NCBI GenBank assembly: GCA_013398955.1
Contig: VWPU01001315.1
Location: 1 to 64,000 of the forward strand
Direction: 5' to 3'
Origin: Callaeas wilsoni
Lineage: Eukaryota; Chordata; Aves; Passeriformes; Callaeidae
DNA length: 64,000 nt
Of the stretch, positions 1 to 11,640 are shown piece by piece; the stretch's first letter is position 1, and each line of letters starts with the position of its first letter. A program made the position numbers and the translations under genes. The notes beneath the pieces are model-generated. The model was not told where the DNA came from and did not search any database. It saw only the letters and a program-made list of their open reading frames with translations.

Positions 1-315
1 AAAAAAATAAAATAATAAAAATTCATGAAATAAAAGAAAAAGGAATAAATAAAAATTAAATAAAAGACGAAAATAAAAAGACAAAAATAAAATAAAATGA
101 AAAAGATAAAAATAAAGAAAAATAAAAAGTAAAACAGAAATAAAAGTAAGAAAAAATCAAAATGGAAAAGAAAAAGAAACAAAATAAAAATCAAAATATA
201 AAATAAAAGCAAATAAGTAAACAAAATGACAAAAATACAAATAAAATGAAAAATAATAAAAATAAAATAAAAAAGAAAATAAAACAAAATTTGGAAAAAC
301 CATTAAAAATTAAAA
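1..315. repeat. A-rich low-complexity DNA
   Basis: The plus strand is almost entirely A with scattered T, G and few C, in irregular AAAAT, AAATA and AAAGA words. No gene or transposon body can be seen. It runs straight into the AATGG satellite. It could be an expanded poly-A tail of a retroposed element to the left of the window, but no such body is visible here. Confidence 0.9.
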
Positions 316-375
316 AATGGAATGGAATGGAATGGAATGGAATGGAATGGAATGGAATGGAATGGAATGGAATGG
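316..375. repeat. AATGG pentamer satellite, 12 perfect copies
   Basis: Twelve consecutive AATGG units with no mismatch; the next unit decays to AATAA. The pentamer is the same core as the GGAAT satellite known from vertebrate heterochromatin, but an array this short is a simple microsatellite. Short open frames crossing it encode only its pentapeptide-like repeat. Confidence 0.95.
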
Positions 376-479
376 AATAAATTCCCCTTTTCCAAAACCG
401 CTGGAGCAGCCCCTGGATTGCACAATCCCATAAAACCCAGAGCGAACGCTGGGCTCTGGAGCGAAGTTTCCTATGGAAA

Positions 480-720
480 ACCGTGGAGCGCGAGGGGCTG
501 GAAGGGAGCTCGGGAATGGCTTTAGCAGGGACGGTGCCCCCGTTTCCATGGAAAAGCTGGAATCTGCAGGGAATTCTCGGCGGAGCTGTCCCGGGTCGGG
601 CTCAGCCCCGCATCCCAAGGTTTGCGTGGAATTCCCATTTCCCCTCTTTCTCGCCGCTTCCAGGAGGGACGAGCCCAGGAATCCTCCCGGCCCGGAGCCG
701 CGATGCTCCAGCTGCAATTC
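480..720. promoter_or_regulatory. Small CpG-rich patch
   Basis: I count roughly nineteen CpG dinucleotides in about 230 bases of about 60% GC, close to the number expected without CpG loss, whereas most of the window is CpG-poor. This could be a small CpG island. No TATA box, exon or splice donor can be tied to it, so a promoter role is only a possibility. Confidence 0.35.
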
Positions 721-3002
721 CAGTTTGCTTTTCCAAGAAAATCTCCCCAGGAATGGGAAAGGCAGACGGCAGCAGAGGTTGGGAAATCGGCTTTGAGCTC
801 CGGCAGCCTCGCGATTCCCAACCTCAGGAATCCTGGAGTTTAAGGATAAAGGATTAAGGATTGAGCTTGACTGGAATTAAGCGCATCCCTAAAGTGTAAA
901 TCCATGTCGGGAATCGCGGCACGGCCTCCACGGATGTGAGGAGCTGGGAATCTCGAGGCTGAGGCAGGGGCAGGGTGGGTTCTTAGCGGGACAGGAGCAG
1001 GATTTGGGAATGAATCCTTGAATCCACATCCTACCCCTCAAATCCAACCAAATCCCCCCGAAACAGATGGAAAAATCTTTTCCATCCCTGTAAATAAAAT
1101 GCTCCAAACTGGAAAAAAGCTTTTCTCCCCCTTTTCCCAGCGCTGATGGATTCTAATCCTGATTTTCCCTCTATTTCCTGCCACAGCAGCCCAAAGCCAC
1201 CATGTGCTGTCCTCAAAGCTTCCTGGGGGTGTTCAAATCCCATTTTAAGGCTCCAAGAAATGAGGAAAAGTCCTGGAATCTGTAATTTATCCTTCGGCAG
1301 CAGCGAAAAACGAACCGTAAATGAGATTGAAACCAAATCTGTCCCCAAATCAATGAATTAATGGGTTTGAACTCTCTGATCAATTAAAATATCCACGGGC
1401 ATATGTTGTCCTGCTTCCCAGCTTTTTCCTGGAGCTGGGGGTGGAACAGTGGGACAGGAATTGCTGGTGGAGCGCAGGGAGGATCCAGAGGCTTGGAGCC
1501 ACCCCCGTGTCCCTGCCCAGAGGTGACAGCGTGGGAGGAGAGGCAGAAACTTCCCTCAAAAGATGCGGAGAGGCAGGAAAACGGCAGGAAAATGGCAGGA
1601 GAGCTCCAGAGGGAACTCTCTGGTTGCCAGGAATGTCGAGGTGTGGAAAAGCTCCCGATTGAGACAGATGGGAAGCGAGGAACAAGAGGTCTCTGGCTGT
1701 TGCCTCCCACAGATAAACAGCCCCGGAGCCCAGTGGCAAAGGCGGATATTCCCGGGAGCTTTTCCACAGCCAGGGATGCTCCACGAGCTCCTGCTGCTCT
1801 CCAAGGATGCGGCACCTGGTTCCTTAATTAAAGATCGTCACTGGATAAACGGCAAATTAAGGAAAACTTCCAGGAGTGCCGGAAGCAGGAATGGGGTGGG
1901 GAGGAGGAGAGGGAGAGCTGGGACGCGGTGCTTAGGAAAAGCTCGTTAGTGCGGCTGCAATTAGCGCTGCTCTGGGGTGACGGTCCAGCAGCCTGGATCC
2001 CAGGACAGCAGGGAATTCCCTGCACTTCCCTCCGGGCACTCACACAATTCCTGAAATCGGCTGTGTGGGAACCGCCAGGACCCACCCAGGCTTGCCCTTT
2101 CTCCTTACTTTGGGCATCTCCAAGCCTGAGCTCCAGCTCTCCCGGGACCTGGGATGTCGGGAAGATGGGATGCCAGAATCTTAAAAGACCGAAGATGTTT
2201 TTTTGGCTTTGTCTCTCAATCTTATCCCAATAATCCATGAAAAATGTGATTATCCTACAAAAAACCAGGAGAAGCCGGATGGTGCTGGGAGCCTACGTCC
2301 TGCCTGTGAACTCCGGTCACCGAGGGCATTTTACGACTATCCTTCATGACCGAAACCCTCCTGGATCTGTTTTTCCCATTGCTGTTTTCCACGGATAAGC
2401 CTCTGGAAGCCGCGCAGCCAGAAACAGCCGGATCGCTCAGACAAAGCGTTTTTAAAGCTGAATTCCGGCGCTGGAAGAACGAAGGAGCAGAGGGATGCCT
2501 GGATCCCATGCTGGGCCTGAGCAAGGATCCTCTGGAAAAGGACGGGAAGGTTAGGAAAGGGAAGGTTTCCCAGCTGTTGTTTTCAGGAACAAAGCCAGGG
2601 TGGCTCCTGGAGGGGAGCTCAGGTGCATCGGAGCGGGAGGATGGGGGATACGGGATTGTTTAGAGGGCTTGGAATTGCGTTCAAAGCCCTTTCACGATGC
2701 ATTAAAGGAAAAGAAGCAGGAAAATGGACTTGGACATTTATTATTTTGTCTAAATCTGTGTTTTGGCTTAGGTGGAGTAAAGCGCCGGGGTTTTTTTGGG
2801 ATTGCTGGTGTCCCCCAAGGCAGAGCTGGCGCTGGGACAACCCCTGCCAGGATCCTCCCGCCTGGATTCCCTGCTCACTGCAGAGCACCTGAGCCAATCC
2901 CTTCATCCATTCCCGTGCTCAAAGCCAGGTTTTCCAAGGACCAGGCGCTCCCGACAAAGCTCGGCTTGGGCAGCGCTTGGTCCTACAGCGAGCAGAGCTC
3001 AG
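721..3002. other. No gene recognised; single-copy DNA
   Basis: Open frames here overlap on both strands and none resembles a known protein. I see no CR1 fragment and no tandem repeat. The GC is moderate, with common GGAATTCC and GGATCC words. Confidence 0.6.
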
Positions 3003-3379
3003 GGGGGACACGGGGATAAGGATAAGGGATGTGGGGATGAAGGATAAGGGATGTGGGGATAAAGATAAGGGATGTGGGGATAAGGATAAGGGACATGGGG
3101 AGAAGGATAAGGGACATGGGGATAAGGACAAGGGATGTGGGGATGAAGGATAAAGGGACATGGGGATGAAGGATAAAGAGATGTAGGGATAAGGATAAGG
3201 GATGTGGGGATGAAGAATAAGGGACATGGGGATGAAGGACACGGGACATGGGGATCAAGGATAAGGGACATGGGGATAAGGACAAGGGATGTGGGAATAA
3301 GGATAAGGGATGTGGGGATGAAGGATAAAAGGACATGGGGATGAAGGATAAGGGACGTGGGGATAAGGATAAGGGACAT
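3003..3379. repeat. GGGATGTGGGGATAAGGATAA minisatellite (21-23 bp)
   Basis: About seventeen units of 21 to 23 bp. The core is GGGAYRTGGGGAT followed by AAGGATAA or GAAGGATAA. Units differ by substitutions (GATGTG or GACATG) and by insertion of one or two bases. The plus strand is nearly pure purine plus T, with G3 and G4 runs in every unit. Minus-strand frames rich in Ser, Leu and Pro across it are artefacts of the repeat. Confidence 0.95.
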
Positions 3380-4153
3380 CACACAGAATCTGGGATCATC
3401 ATCACACGCAGTCAAACTCTGCTTTAAATCTGGTTTAAATCTGGTTAACTCTGATTAAATCCCGATTAATTTGAACTCTGCTTTTGCCGGCAGTCAAGCC
3501 ACGACCACGAGGTTTTAGCTGGGGATTGCTGGAATGCTGGCCCCGGGAATGACTGGGAGACAGGATGCACTGGGAGACAGAGCAGGAGATGAGAGATAAG
3601 GACCAGGAGGATCCAGCCCAGCACTCGGCATCCTCACACAATGGAGAGCTTTATCCCATTGCTCCTGGGACTGGTGTGTGCTAATTTAACCCAATTAAAG
3701 TGGATTGCAGCACATTGAATTAATGACTCCACCGAGGGCAGGGGAGATCTTATCCAGGGATTGGGAAATCTCCTTTGCTGTAAAAAATGCACCGGGTTGG
3801 GAATAACCTCCAGAGGGAGCGGCAGAGTCAGGGAGAAACCCTCGTTTTGTCCAGGTTTGTAGCCCTGCAGATTCCAGTGGGATGGAGGCACAGCAGGACC
3901 GGCATCGCCCTGTGCGATCCATGGATATTGCTCTCCTTGGGGGGAATCTCACTTTATTCCAGCTTCGGAACTTCCAGCTGGGAAAAAGGCTGCGAGGTGC
4001 GGGGTATTTTCCCAATCCACCCCTCCTGAGGGAGCTGCCGTGGTGTCTCCTGGCCCCGTGGGAAATGTCCCCCACACAGCTCCTGCCTCTGCTGGGGCTC
4101 TGCCTCAGGATCTCTTCCCTCCACTGCAGTTCCCAGTCTGGAATGCTTCGTGT
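3380..4153. other. No gene recognised; short degenerate repeat at the left
   Basis: Positions 3421-3470 hold about four degenerate copies of a TCTGGTTTAAA-like word. Positions 3549-3581 hold a duplicated ACTGGGAGACAG. The rest is single-copy with no protein similarity I recognise. Confidence 0.5.
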
Positions 4154-4269
4154 TTCCCTGGAGATGTCCAGCCTCAGCCACCTGCTCTAGCTGAAGGTGT
4201 CCCTTCTCCTTGCAGGACCAGATGAGCTTTAAGGGTTCCTCCCAACCCGAACTTCCCGCGATTCCATGA
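4154..4269 (+). mobile_element. CR1 LINE 3' fragment, diverged
   Basis: The order of CR1 3' words is kept: a CCCTGGAGATGTCC block, CTCTAG, GAAGGTGTCCCT, GATGAGCTTTAAGG, a CCTCCCAACCC block and a final GATTCCATGA tail. The middle, including the usual hairpin, is badly diverged, which suggests an old copy. It is a typical 5'-truncated insertion with no coding capacity. Confidence 0.8.
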
Positions 4270-5790
4270 CCTGATAATGCTGGAAACTCTGGCAGATAAT
4301 CCCCTGGAATTACCAGACACAGCCAGTGCCCAGCCCAGCCCCAGAGAGGAGTTTTGTCCCCCAGAGAAGGACACGTGTGCCTGACGGCCACGTTCGTACC
4401 GCGCCAAAGCAGGGATTGACGTGTCCGAAGAAAAAAAGAGGAACAAAGCCTGGATTCCTTCCAGGTTCCTCCGCAGGCTCCCGGCAGATCCCGGCGGGTG
4501 CAGTCCAGCAGCACCTCCCGCACGCTCCTGGCCCGGCCCAGCCCCTGCAGGGTCAGAGGTGCCTCTCCTCAGCCACATCCCTGCCCCATCCCCGCCTCGC
4601 AGCCTTTCCCATGGTCCCGGAGTCAAACCCCAGAGCGGGAATCTCTGCAAAACCAACAAAGCCTTGGAGAGCATGGAAAGATGCCAGAGAGATGGATGGG
4701 AACAACTCGCAATTCCAAGTGCCAGAGAAGACAATGAGACATAACAAAGCTTTGTTTGGGAGGGGGATTTCTTTAGGGAAGACGGGAGAAGGCTAGAGAG
4801 GGAGTGGGGGGAATTTTAGTCCATCCTACATCCAATCCAGCACTCCAATAATTCAGTGGAAGCCAAAAATCTTTCGTATCCAACAACATTTTGGTGCAGA
4901 AAACAGCCTGTCCAGACAAAGTCCTGGAGCAGCTGATTCCAAGTGCTGGGAGCTTATTTGAGATGGTGCTGGAGCAGCGAAACGTTCCGAGACAGGGAAA
5001 CCTTCCTGCCTCATACACAGGGAATTACATTGGGAATTACAAGGAGGTTCCAGAGAAATCCGGAATCCCTGCAGGGCCCCCTGCTCCGAGTCCTGTCCCT
5101 CCCCTGGACACCCAGAGGCTGCTCAGACACATCCAGGACAGTGTGGAATTTGCATCCTCTCACGCTCCATGTCCTGGGGACTCTTGATGCTCACACAGAC
5201 CCCACAGGCACCTGTTGGAGGACATTCCAGGTGCCTTTCCATGGTTATTCTGGGATGATCAGCTCAGCTTTGGCATCTGCCTCAGCTGCCTGAGGTGAGG
5301 CAGGTGAATCCACGCTTCACCTGCCAAGGAGCTTCCACTGGGAGCAAAGAGAGGCTGAGCCAGAGAATTCCCCGCTGTGACAGCAACAAAAAATCCCCTC
5401 TGGAGTGCACTGACCTCGCCGTGAACTTCACAGGGAGAAAAAACATTCCAGGAGTTGGGAGCTGCTGCTCCCCCAGCCCTCACTGGCGGCACCTGTGTGG
5501 TGGAGCCGACAGATCTCACCTGGCAGCACCCGCAGCCCTGGCACGGCGACCAAAATCTGCCCCAGCCCCAGCCAGGATGGGTTTGGAAGGAGCAGCTCCC
5601 AGCCTGGAGTCCCCTGGGATGGGAGGATGGAGCTGCCAGGGAGAGGAGGGCACAGCCAAAGAGCAGCAGGAATTCTGCAAGGAGCAGCCGCGAATGGTGT
5701 CCGGGCTGACCGCAGCAGCAGGGCACGGGCACCCTTCATCCCAGCAGGATGTGCCAGCAGCACGGTATCCAACGGACTGTGCTGGCTCGC
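4270..5790. other. No gene recognised; single-copy DNA
   Basis: Several frames of 80-190 residues overlap on both strands, as expected of stop-poor GC-rich DNA. None looks like a known protein and none is bounded by convincing splice signals. Confidence 0.55.
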
Positions 5791-5962
5791 AGAATTCATG
5801 GAAAGGCCATGGCAGGGACACCTTCCACTGTCCCAGGCTGCTCCAAGCCCCGTCCCTTGGACACTGCCAGGGATCCAGGGGCAGCCACGGCTTCTCTGGG
5901 CACCCTGTGCCAGGGCCTCCCCACCCTCACAGGGAACAATCCCTTCCCAATATCCTATCACC
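5791..5962 (-). mobile_element. CR1 LINE 3' fragment
   Basis: Read on the minus strand it gives the CR1 order: AGGGTGGGGAGGCCCTGGC, GTGCCCAGAGAAGC, the GGATCC-type GGCTGCCCCTGGATCCCTGG block, GCTTGGAGCAGCCTGG and GGAAGGTGTCCCTGCCATGG. The segment that should join the hairpin to the tail is deleted, leaving only CCATGAATTCT as a tail remnant. It lies about 160 bp left of the 14-bp array. Confidence 0.9.
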
Positions 5963-6121
5963 AGTGGGAAGCCATTCCCTTTTATCCTGTCACTCCAGAT
6001 CTCTCCCTGGAAAGCTTCCCTGCACTGGAGAGCAGGATCTGAGCAGCTGGAAGAGCCGAATCCCATGGAAAAGGCAGCTCCAAGCACCCACCCCCATCAC
6101 CACAACCTGCATTTCCCCCAC

Positions 6122-6880
6122 TGCCATCCCAGGATTGCCGTTCCAGGACTGCCACCCCAAGATTGCCACTCCAGGACTGCCATCCCAGGATTGCCATCCC
6201 GAGATTGCCGTTCCAGGATTGCCGTTCCAGGCTTGTCGTTCCAGGACTGCCATTCCAGGATTGCCATCCCAGGACTGCAGTTCCAGGATTGCCGTTCCAG
6301 GATTGTCGTTCCAGGACTGCCATTCCAGGACTGCAATTCCAGGACTGCCATCCCAGGACTGCCATTCCAGGATTGCAATTCCAGGATTGCCATTCCAGGA
6401 CTGCAGTTCCAGGATTGCCGTTCCAGGATTGTCGTTCCAGGACTGCCATTCCAGGACTGCAATTCCAGGACTGCCATCCCAGGACTGCCATTCCAGGATT
6501 GCAATTCCAGGATTGCCATTCCAGGACTGCAGTTCCAGGATTGCCGTTCCAGGATTGTCGTTCCAGGACTGCCATTCCAGGACTGCAATTCCAGGACTGC
6601 CATCCCAGGACTGCCATTCCAGGATTGCAATTCCAGGACTGCCATTCCAGGACTGCAATTCCAGGATTGCCATTCCAGGATTGCCATTCCAGGACTGCAG
6701 TTCCAGGATTGTCGTTCCAGGACTGCCATTCCAGGACTGCCATTCCAGGATTGCAATTCCAGGACTGCCATTCCAGGATTGCCATTCCAGGATTGCCATC
6801 CCAGGGCTGCCATCCCAGGGCTGCCATCCCAGGACTGCCATTCCAGGATTGCCATTCCAGGACTGCCATGCCAGGGCTGT
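6122..6880. repeat. 14-bp minisatellite with 126-bp higher-order units
   Basis: About 54 copies of a 14-mer, GCCATTCCAGGACT with GATT, CAAT, CAGT, CCGT and TCGT variants. The variants recur in fixed order: blocks 6304-6429 and 6430-6555 (nine units, 126 bp) appear identical. A third block from 6556 starts the same way and then diverges. The marker TGTCGTT also occurs at 6234 and 6710, 70 and 154 bp from its neighbours, both multiples of 14. Because 14 is not a multiple of 3 and the unit has no stop in any frame on either strand, six overlapping frames of 300-580 residues cross it. These are artefacts. Confidence 0.97.
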
Positions 6881-8071
6881 GCTGTGGCTGCCACGATGGA
6901 CAGGGATCTGTTTTCCATGCATCCCTGCTCGCACCTGATGCCGGAGGAGTTTGCCCTTTCCTTCCCTCCCCTCCGACGGCTCCTCGCAGCCAGCAGGACA
7001 CGGCAGGGGCGGCACAGGCACATTCCAGCCGAAGGAATTGCAGCCCAGCTGGAAAACCCAGCTCATCAGCTCCGAAGGCCGAGCCCATCCCGAGCCAGCC
7101 CCGCGATTTTTACGATAATCCAAAGCATTGTCTGGGAAAAGCTCCGGGCTGGGGTTTGGAGCTGCCTGGAGCTGTCACCAGCACCTCCAACCCCACCAGC
7201 TGGAGCGGTTTTCCCCGAGCCATCGGATATCCCTGCTCCATAACCGTGCCCTCGGGATGGTAAGTCACCATCCAGAGGCTGCTCCATCCCAGAAGGATCA
7301 AGCGCGCTTCCCAAACCTCTTTTATCCTCCCCGTTTGTCCTGGTGAACTTTGTGCTTCCCCCATAGCAGCAGGAATTTCCTGCTTCCTGAGGCAACAGTA
7401 AACACTTAAATATCCCAAATGAGGCACTGGGCTTTTCCTCGGATTTTGGGGAATGTGGGCCTGGAGTCTGGAAGAGCTGCCCCATCACCACCACATCCCT
7501 CCTGCTCTTCCCTCCATCCTCACCCTGGTGCATTTTTAATTCACTTTTGGCAACAAAATCCCGGCATTTTTCTTGGTACTAGCAAATACTGCTGTGTTGG
7601 ACAGAATTCCCAATTCAGCAGGAGAGAATTCCCAATTCAGCAGGAGAGTATTCCCAATTCACTTTTCTTTCTTTCAGGTTTTCTTTTTTTTTTTTTAATA
7701 TATAAATAGAAATCTTTCTCCCTGTTGCTGCTCTCCTTCTAATTCCTAATTGGACAAGGCAGGTTCTTTCCTATTTCCAATAGGGCTGTGCAAAATGATG
7801 AGATCCATTAAATTTCCAAGGAAATAAAAAAGCCTCCAAGCCTTCTCCGCTGATTTCCAAACCCTCCCTCAGAACGCATGTGCTCTGTGCAGGCTAATTT
7901 TGTTTGGAGTAATTCACTTGTGCCAATTTCCTGGAAGTCTTGCAGGATAGATGACTCCAGTTTTGGGTGATTTTCCACATAAATTCAGGATTAATTCCCC
8001 TCGGAGGAATATTTAAGTGTAAATTATCTCCAGAGAGAGCAGAGGGGCTTTTTTTTGGATTTGAGGAACAA
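6881..8071. other. No gene recognised; short repeats
   Basis: The right flank of the 14-bp array is single-copy. At 7603-7661 a 22-bp unit (AGAATTCCCAATTCAGCAGG plus AG) occurs two and two-thirds times. A run of twelve T lies at 7684-7695. A perfect GTAAGT donor-like word occurs at 7261, but no exon can be defined before it. Confidence 0.5.
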
Positions 8072-8168
8072 GGTGGCCTAGCGGAAGGTGGAGTTAGGAA
8101 GGTGGAGTGGAAGGAATAAATCAATTCTAACCAAATTCCAACCCAAACTATTCCACGACTCCGTGGAT
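8072..8168 (+). mobile_element. Probable CR1 LINE 3' end, diverged
   Basis: CCTAGCGGAAGGTG near the left and AATTCCAACCCAAACTATTC with a CCACGACTCC tail at the right match the CR1 3' end in order. The hairpin region between them is replaced by a degenerate AGGTGGAGT duplication. The match is short, so the call is less secure than for the others. Confidence 0.55.
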
Positions 8169-8544
8169 CCAATCCCTGGCTTGCTCATTGCTGTGTTTTG
8201 GAGCTAACAGGGAGCTGTTATCCCAAAAACCACCTCAAACTGTGGCCCCAACCCCCCCCCAAAGTCCTGAGCGCTTGGAATGGTAATTCCAATTAATCTG
8301 GGCGACTTCATTCCCATAAATTGCTCCTAACTGGAAAATGAGGATTCTGTAAATCACCCATGAGTGGTGAGAAGGCTGAAGGGTGAGTATCAGGAATTCG
8401 GGATGGGTTCATCAGGGGAATTTAGGATAAATCCTCCAAACAGGGACGATCAGAGAAGGAGGCAGCTCCAGAGTGCCCAGGAAAGGAGCAGCTCGGCCGG
8501 AGCGGCAGAGCAGGAGCGCCAAAACCAAATCCGTGCCCTGGGAA
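8169..8544. other. No gene recognised; single-copy DNA
   Basis: A run of ten C lies near 8251-8260. Nothing else stands out before the GGATCC-rich array begins. Confidence 0.5.
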
Positions 8545-9011
8545 GGGAGATCCCTAATTCCAAGCAAGTGAGATCCCATAATTCCAATCAGGGGGGATCC
8601 CATAATTCCAATCAAGGGGGATCTCATATTTCCAGTCAGGGAGGATCCCATAATTCTAAGCAAGGGGGATCCGTAATTCCAATCAAGGGGAAATCCCTAA
8701 TTCCAAGCAAGGGAGATCCCGTCATTCCAATCAGGGAGATCCCTAATTCCAATCAGGAGAGATCTCTAATTCCAATCAGGGGGATCCCATAATTCCAATC
8801 AAGGGGGATCTCATAATTCCAATCAGGGAGGATCCCATAATTCTAAGCAAGGGGGATCCGTAATTCCAATCAAGGGGAAATCCCTAACTCCAAGCAGAGG
8901 AGATCCCTAATTCCAAGCAGGGGGATCCCATAATTCCAAGCAGGGGGGATCCCATAATTCCAAGCAAGGGAGATCCCGTCATTCCAATCAGGGAGATCCC
9001 TAATTCCAATC
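8545..9011. repeat. GGATCC-containing minisatellite (about 22-25 bp)
   Basis: About twenty units of the form GATCCCATAATTCCAATCAG followed by two to six G. Variants are CTAATTCC, CGTCATTCC, CGTAATTCC and CCAAGCA. A block of about four unlike units at 8621-8709 reappears at 8808-8896, a 187-bp shift, so units were duplicated in groups. The number of G between units varies, which destroys any fixed reading frame. Confidence 0.95.
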
Positions 9012-11395
9012 CTCACAGCTGGACCCAAGGAGCTCAGCAGTCTCCCGGCAGAAGGAGCAGGGGTTGGGATGGACCCTGGAGAGCTGCAGCCTCCTCTCCC
9101 AGCAGAACAGCTCCTCACGCTTCCACATCCCTCTGCTTTCCCACCATGGATTCTTTTCCTGGAACCCGGGTTCCAGGCCGACACCGGGGAAATCTCTCTC
9201 CTTTGGTTTTTTGGGATGAGCTGGTGCCGTACAGAGCCCAGCTGGCCCCGAGCTCCGCTGGAATTTGCTTTCACCTCCAGGTGGAGCAGGGCTGCTGTGG
9301 CGGGGCTGGGTCCCGCTCTCCCTCCGAGGATTCAGCCTCCGCTGGATCCCACACTGGGAAAATCCCACCCCTGCATCCCAAACGTCCCCACTGGAGCCAT
9401 CACCTGTGGGACACACGGACAGAGGCCAAGGGGTCCTTGAACCTTGGTGCCCACCACTATCCTGGGATGTTCTGCAAGGGACTGGATTTTGGGATATCCC
9501 AAAGCTATGAAGGGATGCAGGGTTGGAGCATCTTTCCCACGGCTGCAGGAAGATTTTGGGCTTTCCTGGAGAAAGCCTCTTGTTCCAGGGTGGATTTTCA
9601 CGCTCTGAGAGGCAGGATTTGGAAGCTGCTCGCAAGCCAGGAAGGGAAAATTGCAATCCTGGAGCAGGGAGGAGGGGAGGAACTCCTGGATCCAAAGCCG
9701 CCCTCCTCACTTACAGGAAGGCAACTGGGAGAACGCAGCGTGGAAATGAACTTCCCAAAATAGCGGGAATTTAACGCTAAGCAAAACACCCGGCCGCAGA
9801 CGGACTTAATCACTCCAAAGTGAGGGAAGGTCATTAAATAAACAGCAAAATCCAAAGTGTTGATTTTGGGGATATATCCAGCTATCAGCTCTTTGGGAGA
9901 GCAAATAAACCTCGGGAACTGCATGGCCAAAAGGCCCCTGGAGCGCTGAGACAAAGGGAAAAACCCAAACCCGAGCCCTTGCTGACACACGAGGTCCGTA
10001 ATGGCTCTTTCACAGGGATGGAGGCAGGGCTGGGAAGGGAACGGGGATTTCCACAGCACTTTATGGGCATTTTTCTTCCCTGATTCCTTATTTTTCTGCA
10101 CCATAGTCCCAATTCCACCATTAAAAAAATGTGCGTGTGGATTGTGGTTGGCGGAACCGTCCCTGGCCAAGAGCGGCTCCTGGGCTGCTGCTTCCCTAAA
10201 ATTGTGATTCCCGGTGGCTCGGCCGCTCCGGTGTCCCCGTAAACCTTTTCCAACTCTGTGGTAAAAAAGGGGATATAACTTTTTATCCTCCTCCTCCTGT
10301 TTCCTTCCCATCCAGCTTTGCTTTCAGAACACATGATCCAGGGATCAGGGCTCAATAAGGAGCTTCCCCGTTTTTTTGCCGGCGCAAGGAAATCTGTGCA
10401 AGAAGGGCACAAAATGTTCAGCTTTTCCGTAAATCCAGTATCCTGGGAGTCACTAATTTGCAGGGAGGGATCCTTTCTCTGGGCTTGATGGGAATTCTCT
10501 GTGTGGAAATTTGCCCTGAAACCTGTGGGACCATGAAATCGGAATTCACCCGGTGCTTTTGACCTTGAATCCCTCTCCAGTCTCCTGGATGAGGAGTTTC
10601 AGTGGTTTTTACAGGAATAAAGCTGGATAAAACCTTTGGAACAATCTTTTCTGTCACACCTATGTTTTGCAAAGCAGGAGAGGGATTTTCCTGAACAAGC
10701 AAAGATCCTTTACAGGGATTTAGGAGCGGGAACGATGCAGAATTGCCGTGGAGCCTCTGGAGAGAGGATTTTCACGGAGCAATCATTCGGAATAAATCAT
10801 CCTCTTGGAATCACATCTCTACACCACAGAGATGCCCACATGCCAACGCACACACTCAGCAGAAGTAAAGAAATCAAAATCAGAGCTAAAAATCCCCCCA
10901 AGAATCAACGGGGATGTGAATCCGCCTCTGGAGCTGCTTTTGGAAGGATTCCCTGGAGCTCCCCATGCCAGCAAAAGCTCTGCTGGGCCCTCCTGATTTT
11001 CTTGATTCATCAGACGGTCAAGCAAACATCAGGCACTGGATTCCTGTCCAACTCCAGAGCAGATCCTGATAAAGCCGTTTGTTCCACACAGGAATCAACC
11101 CCGGCATGGACGAATTCCCGCTCCCCAAACAATCCCGATGATTAGCGTTGATTAATGGGGCTGCCAGAGGCTCATTCATCACCAGTAACTCACAACCTCT
11201 CTTTCCACACGAGTTCCAACTCCCGAGGAGCTGGAAAGGGAAACAGTTCTTTTTCCTGGCTTTTTCTGCCTGTTCCCAAACACAGCTCGGTTTGGGGTTT
11301 TTTTAGGGTTGCCCGCAAGACCTGCCCAGGTCCAAAACCACTGCACAGCACAGGATCCTCCATTAACTGCCATCCCTCTCCCATATTTTCTTAAA
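9012..11395. other. No gene recognised; single-copy DNA
   Basis: About 2.4 kb without CR1 or tandem repeats. Frames of 205-237 residues occur on both strands at 9000-10311 and overlap one another. They lack recognisable domains and look like chance frames. Moderately AT-rich patches occur near 9770-9880 and 10780-10930. Confidence 0.55.
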
Positions 11396-11640
11396 ATCAT
11401 GGAATCATTTAAATTGGAATAGCCCTCCAAGACTGAGCCCAACCCATCATTCCCTCAGCGCCGCCAAGGCCACCACTGACCGTGTCCCCAGGTGCCACAT
11501 CCACACGGTTCTCAAATCCCTTCAGGGATGAGGTTTCCATCACTGCCGGGGTTGGACAGCGCTTTCCATGCAGAGATTTTCCCTAAAATCCAACCTAAGC
11601 CTCCCCTGGCACACCTTGAGGCCGTTGGAAGAGCACCCCT
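11396..11640 (-). mobile_element. CR1 LINE 3' fragment, second subfamily type
   Basis: The minus strand reads GGCCTCAAGGTGTGCCAGGG, GGAGGCTTAGGTTGGATTTT, a block ending GATGTGGCACCTGGGGACAC, GTCAGTGGTGGCCTTGGC, and a CCAATTTAAATGATTCCATG end. This is the CR1 type whose 3' end carries the GTGGCACTTGGGGACAT segment. It differs from the common type elsewhere in this window, which carries the CCCTGCC hairpin. It is old and has many substitutions. Confidence 0.88.

Noticed and set aside
1215..1240. GTGTTCAAATCCC, similar to a tRNA B box
   Set aside because: No A box at the correct distance and no acceptor or anticodon stems can be folded around it.
5295..7263. Six overlapping frames of 308-582 residues on both strands with a Pro/Gln/Asp/Cys or Trp/Asn/Gly repeat
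   Set aside because: They are produced by the 14-bp array, whose unit lacks stops in every frame. Several frames being open at once on both strands, and a unit length not divisible by three, speak against coding.
7255..7270. Perfect GTAAGT splice-donor word
   Set aside because: No bounded exon or conserved frame upstream; such words occur by chance in a 64-kb window.
8545..9011. Repeats considered as a CRISPR array
   Set aside because: Direct repeats are contiguous with no unique spacers, there are no cas genes, and the window is clearly avian because of CR1.
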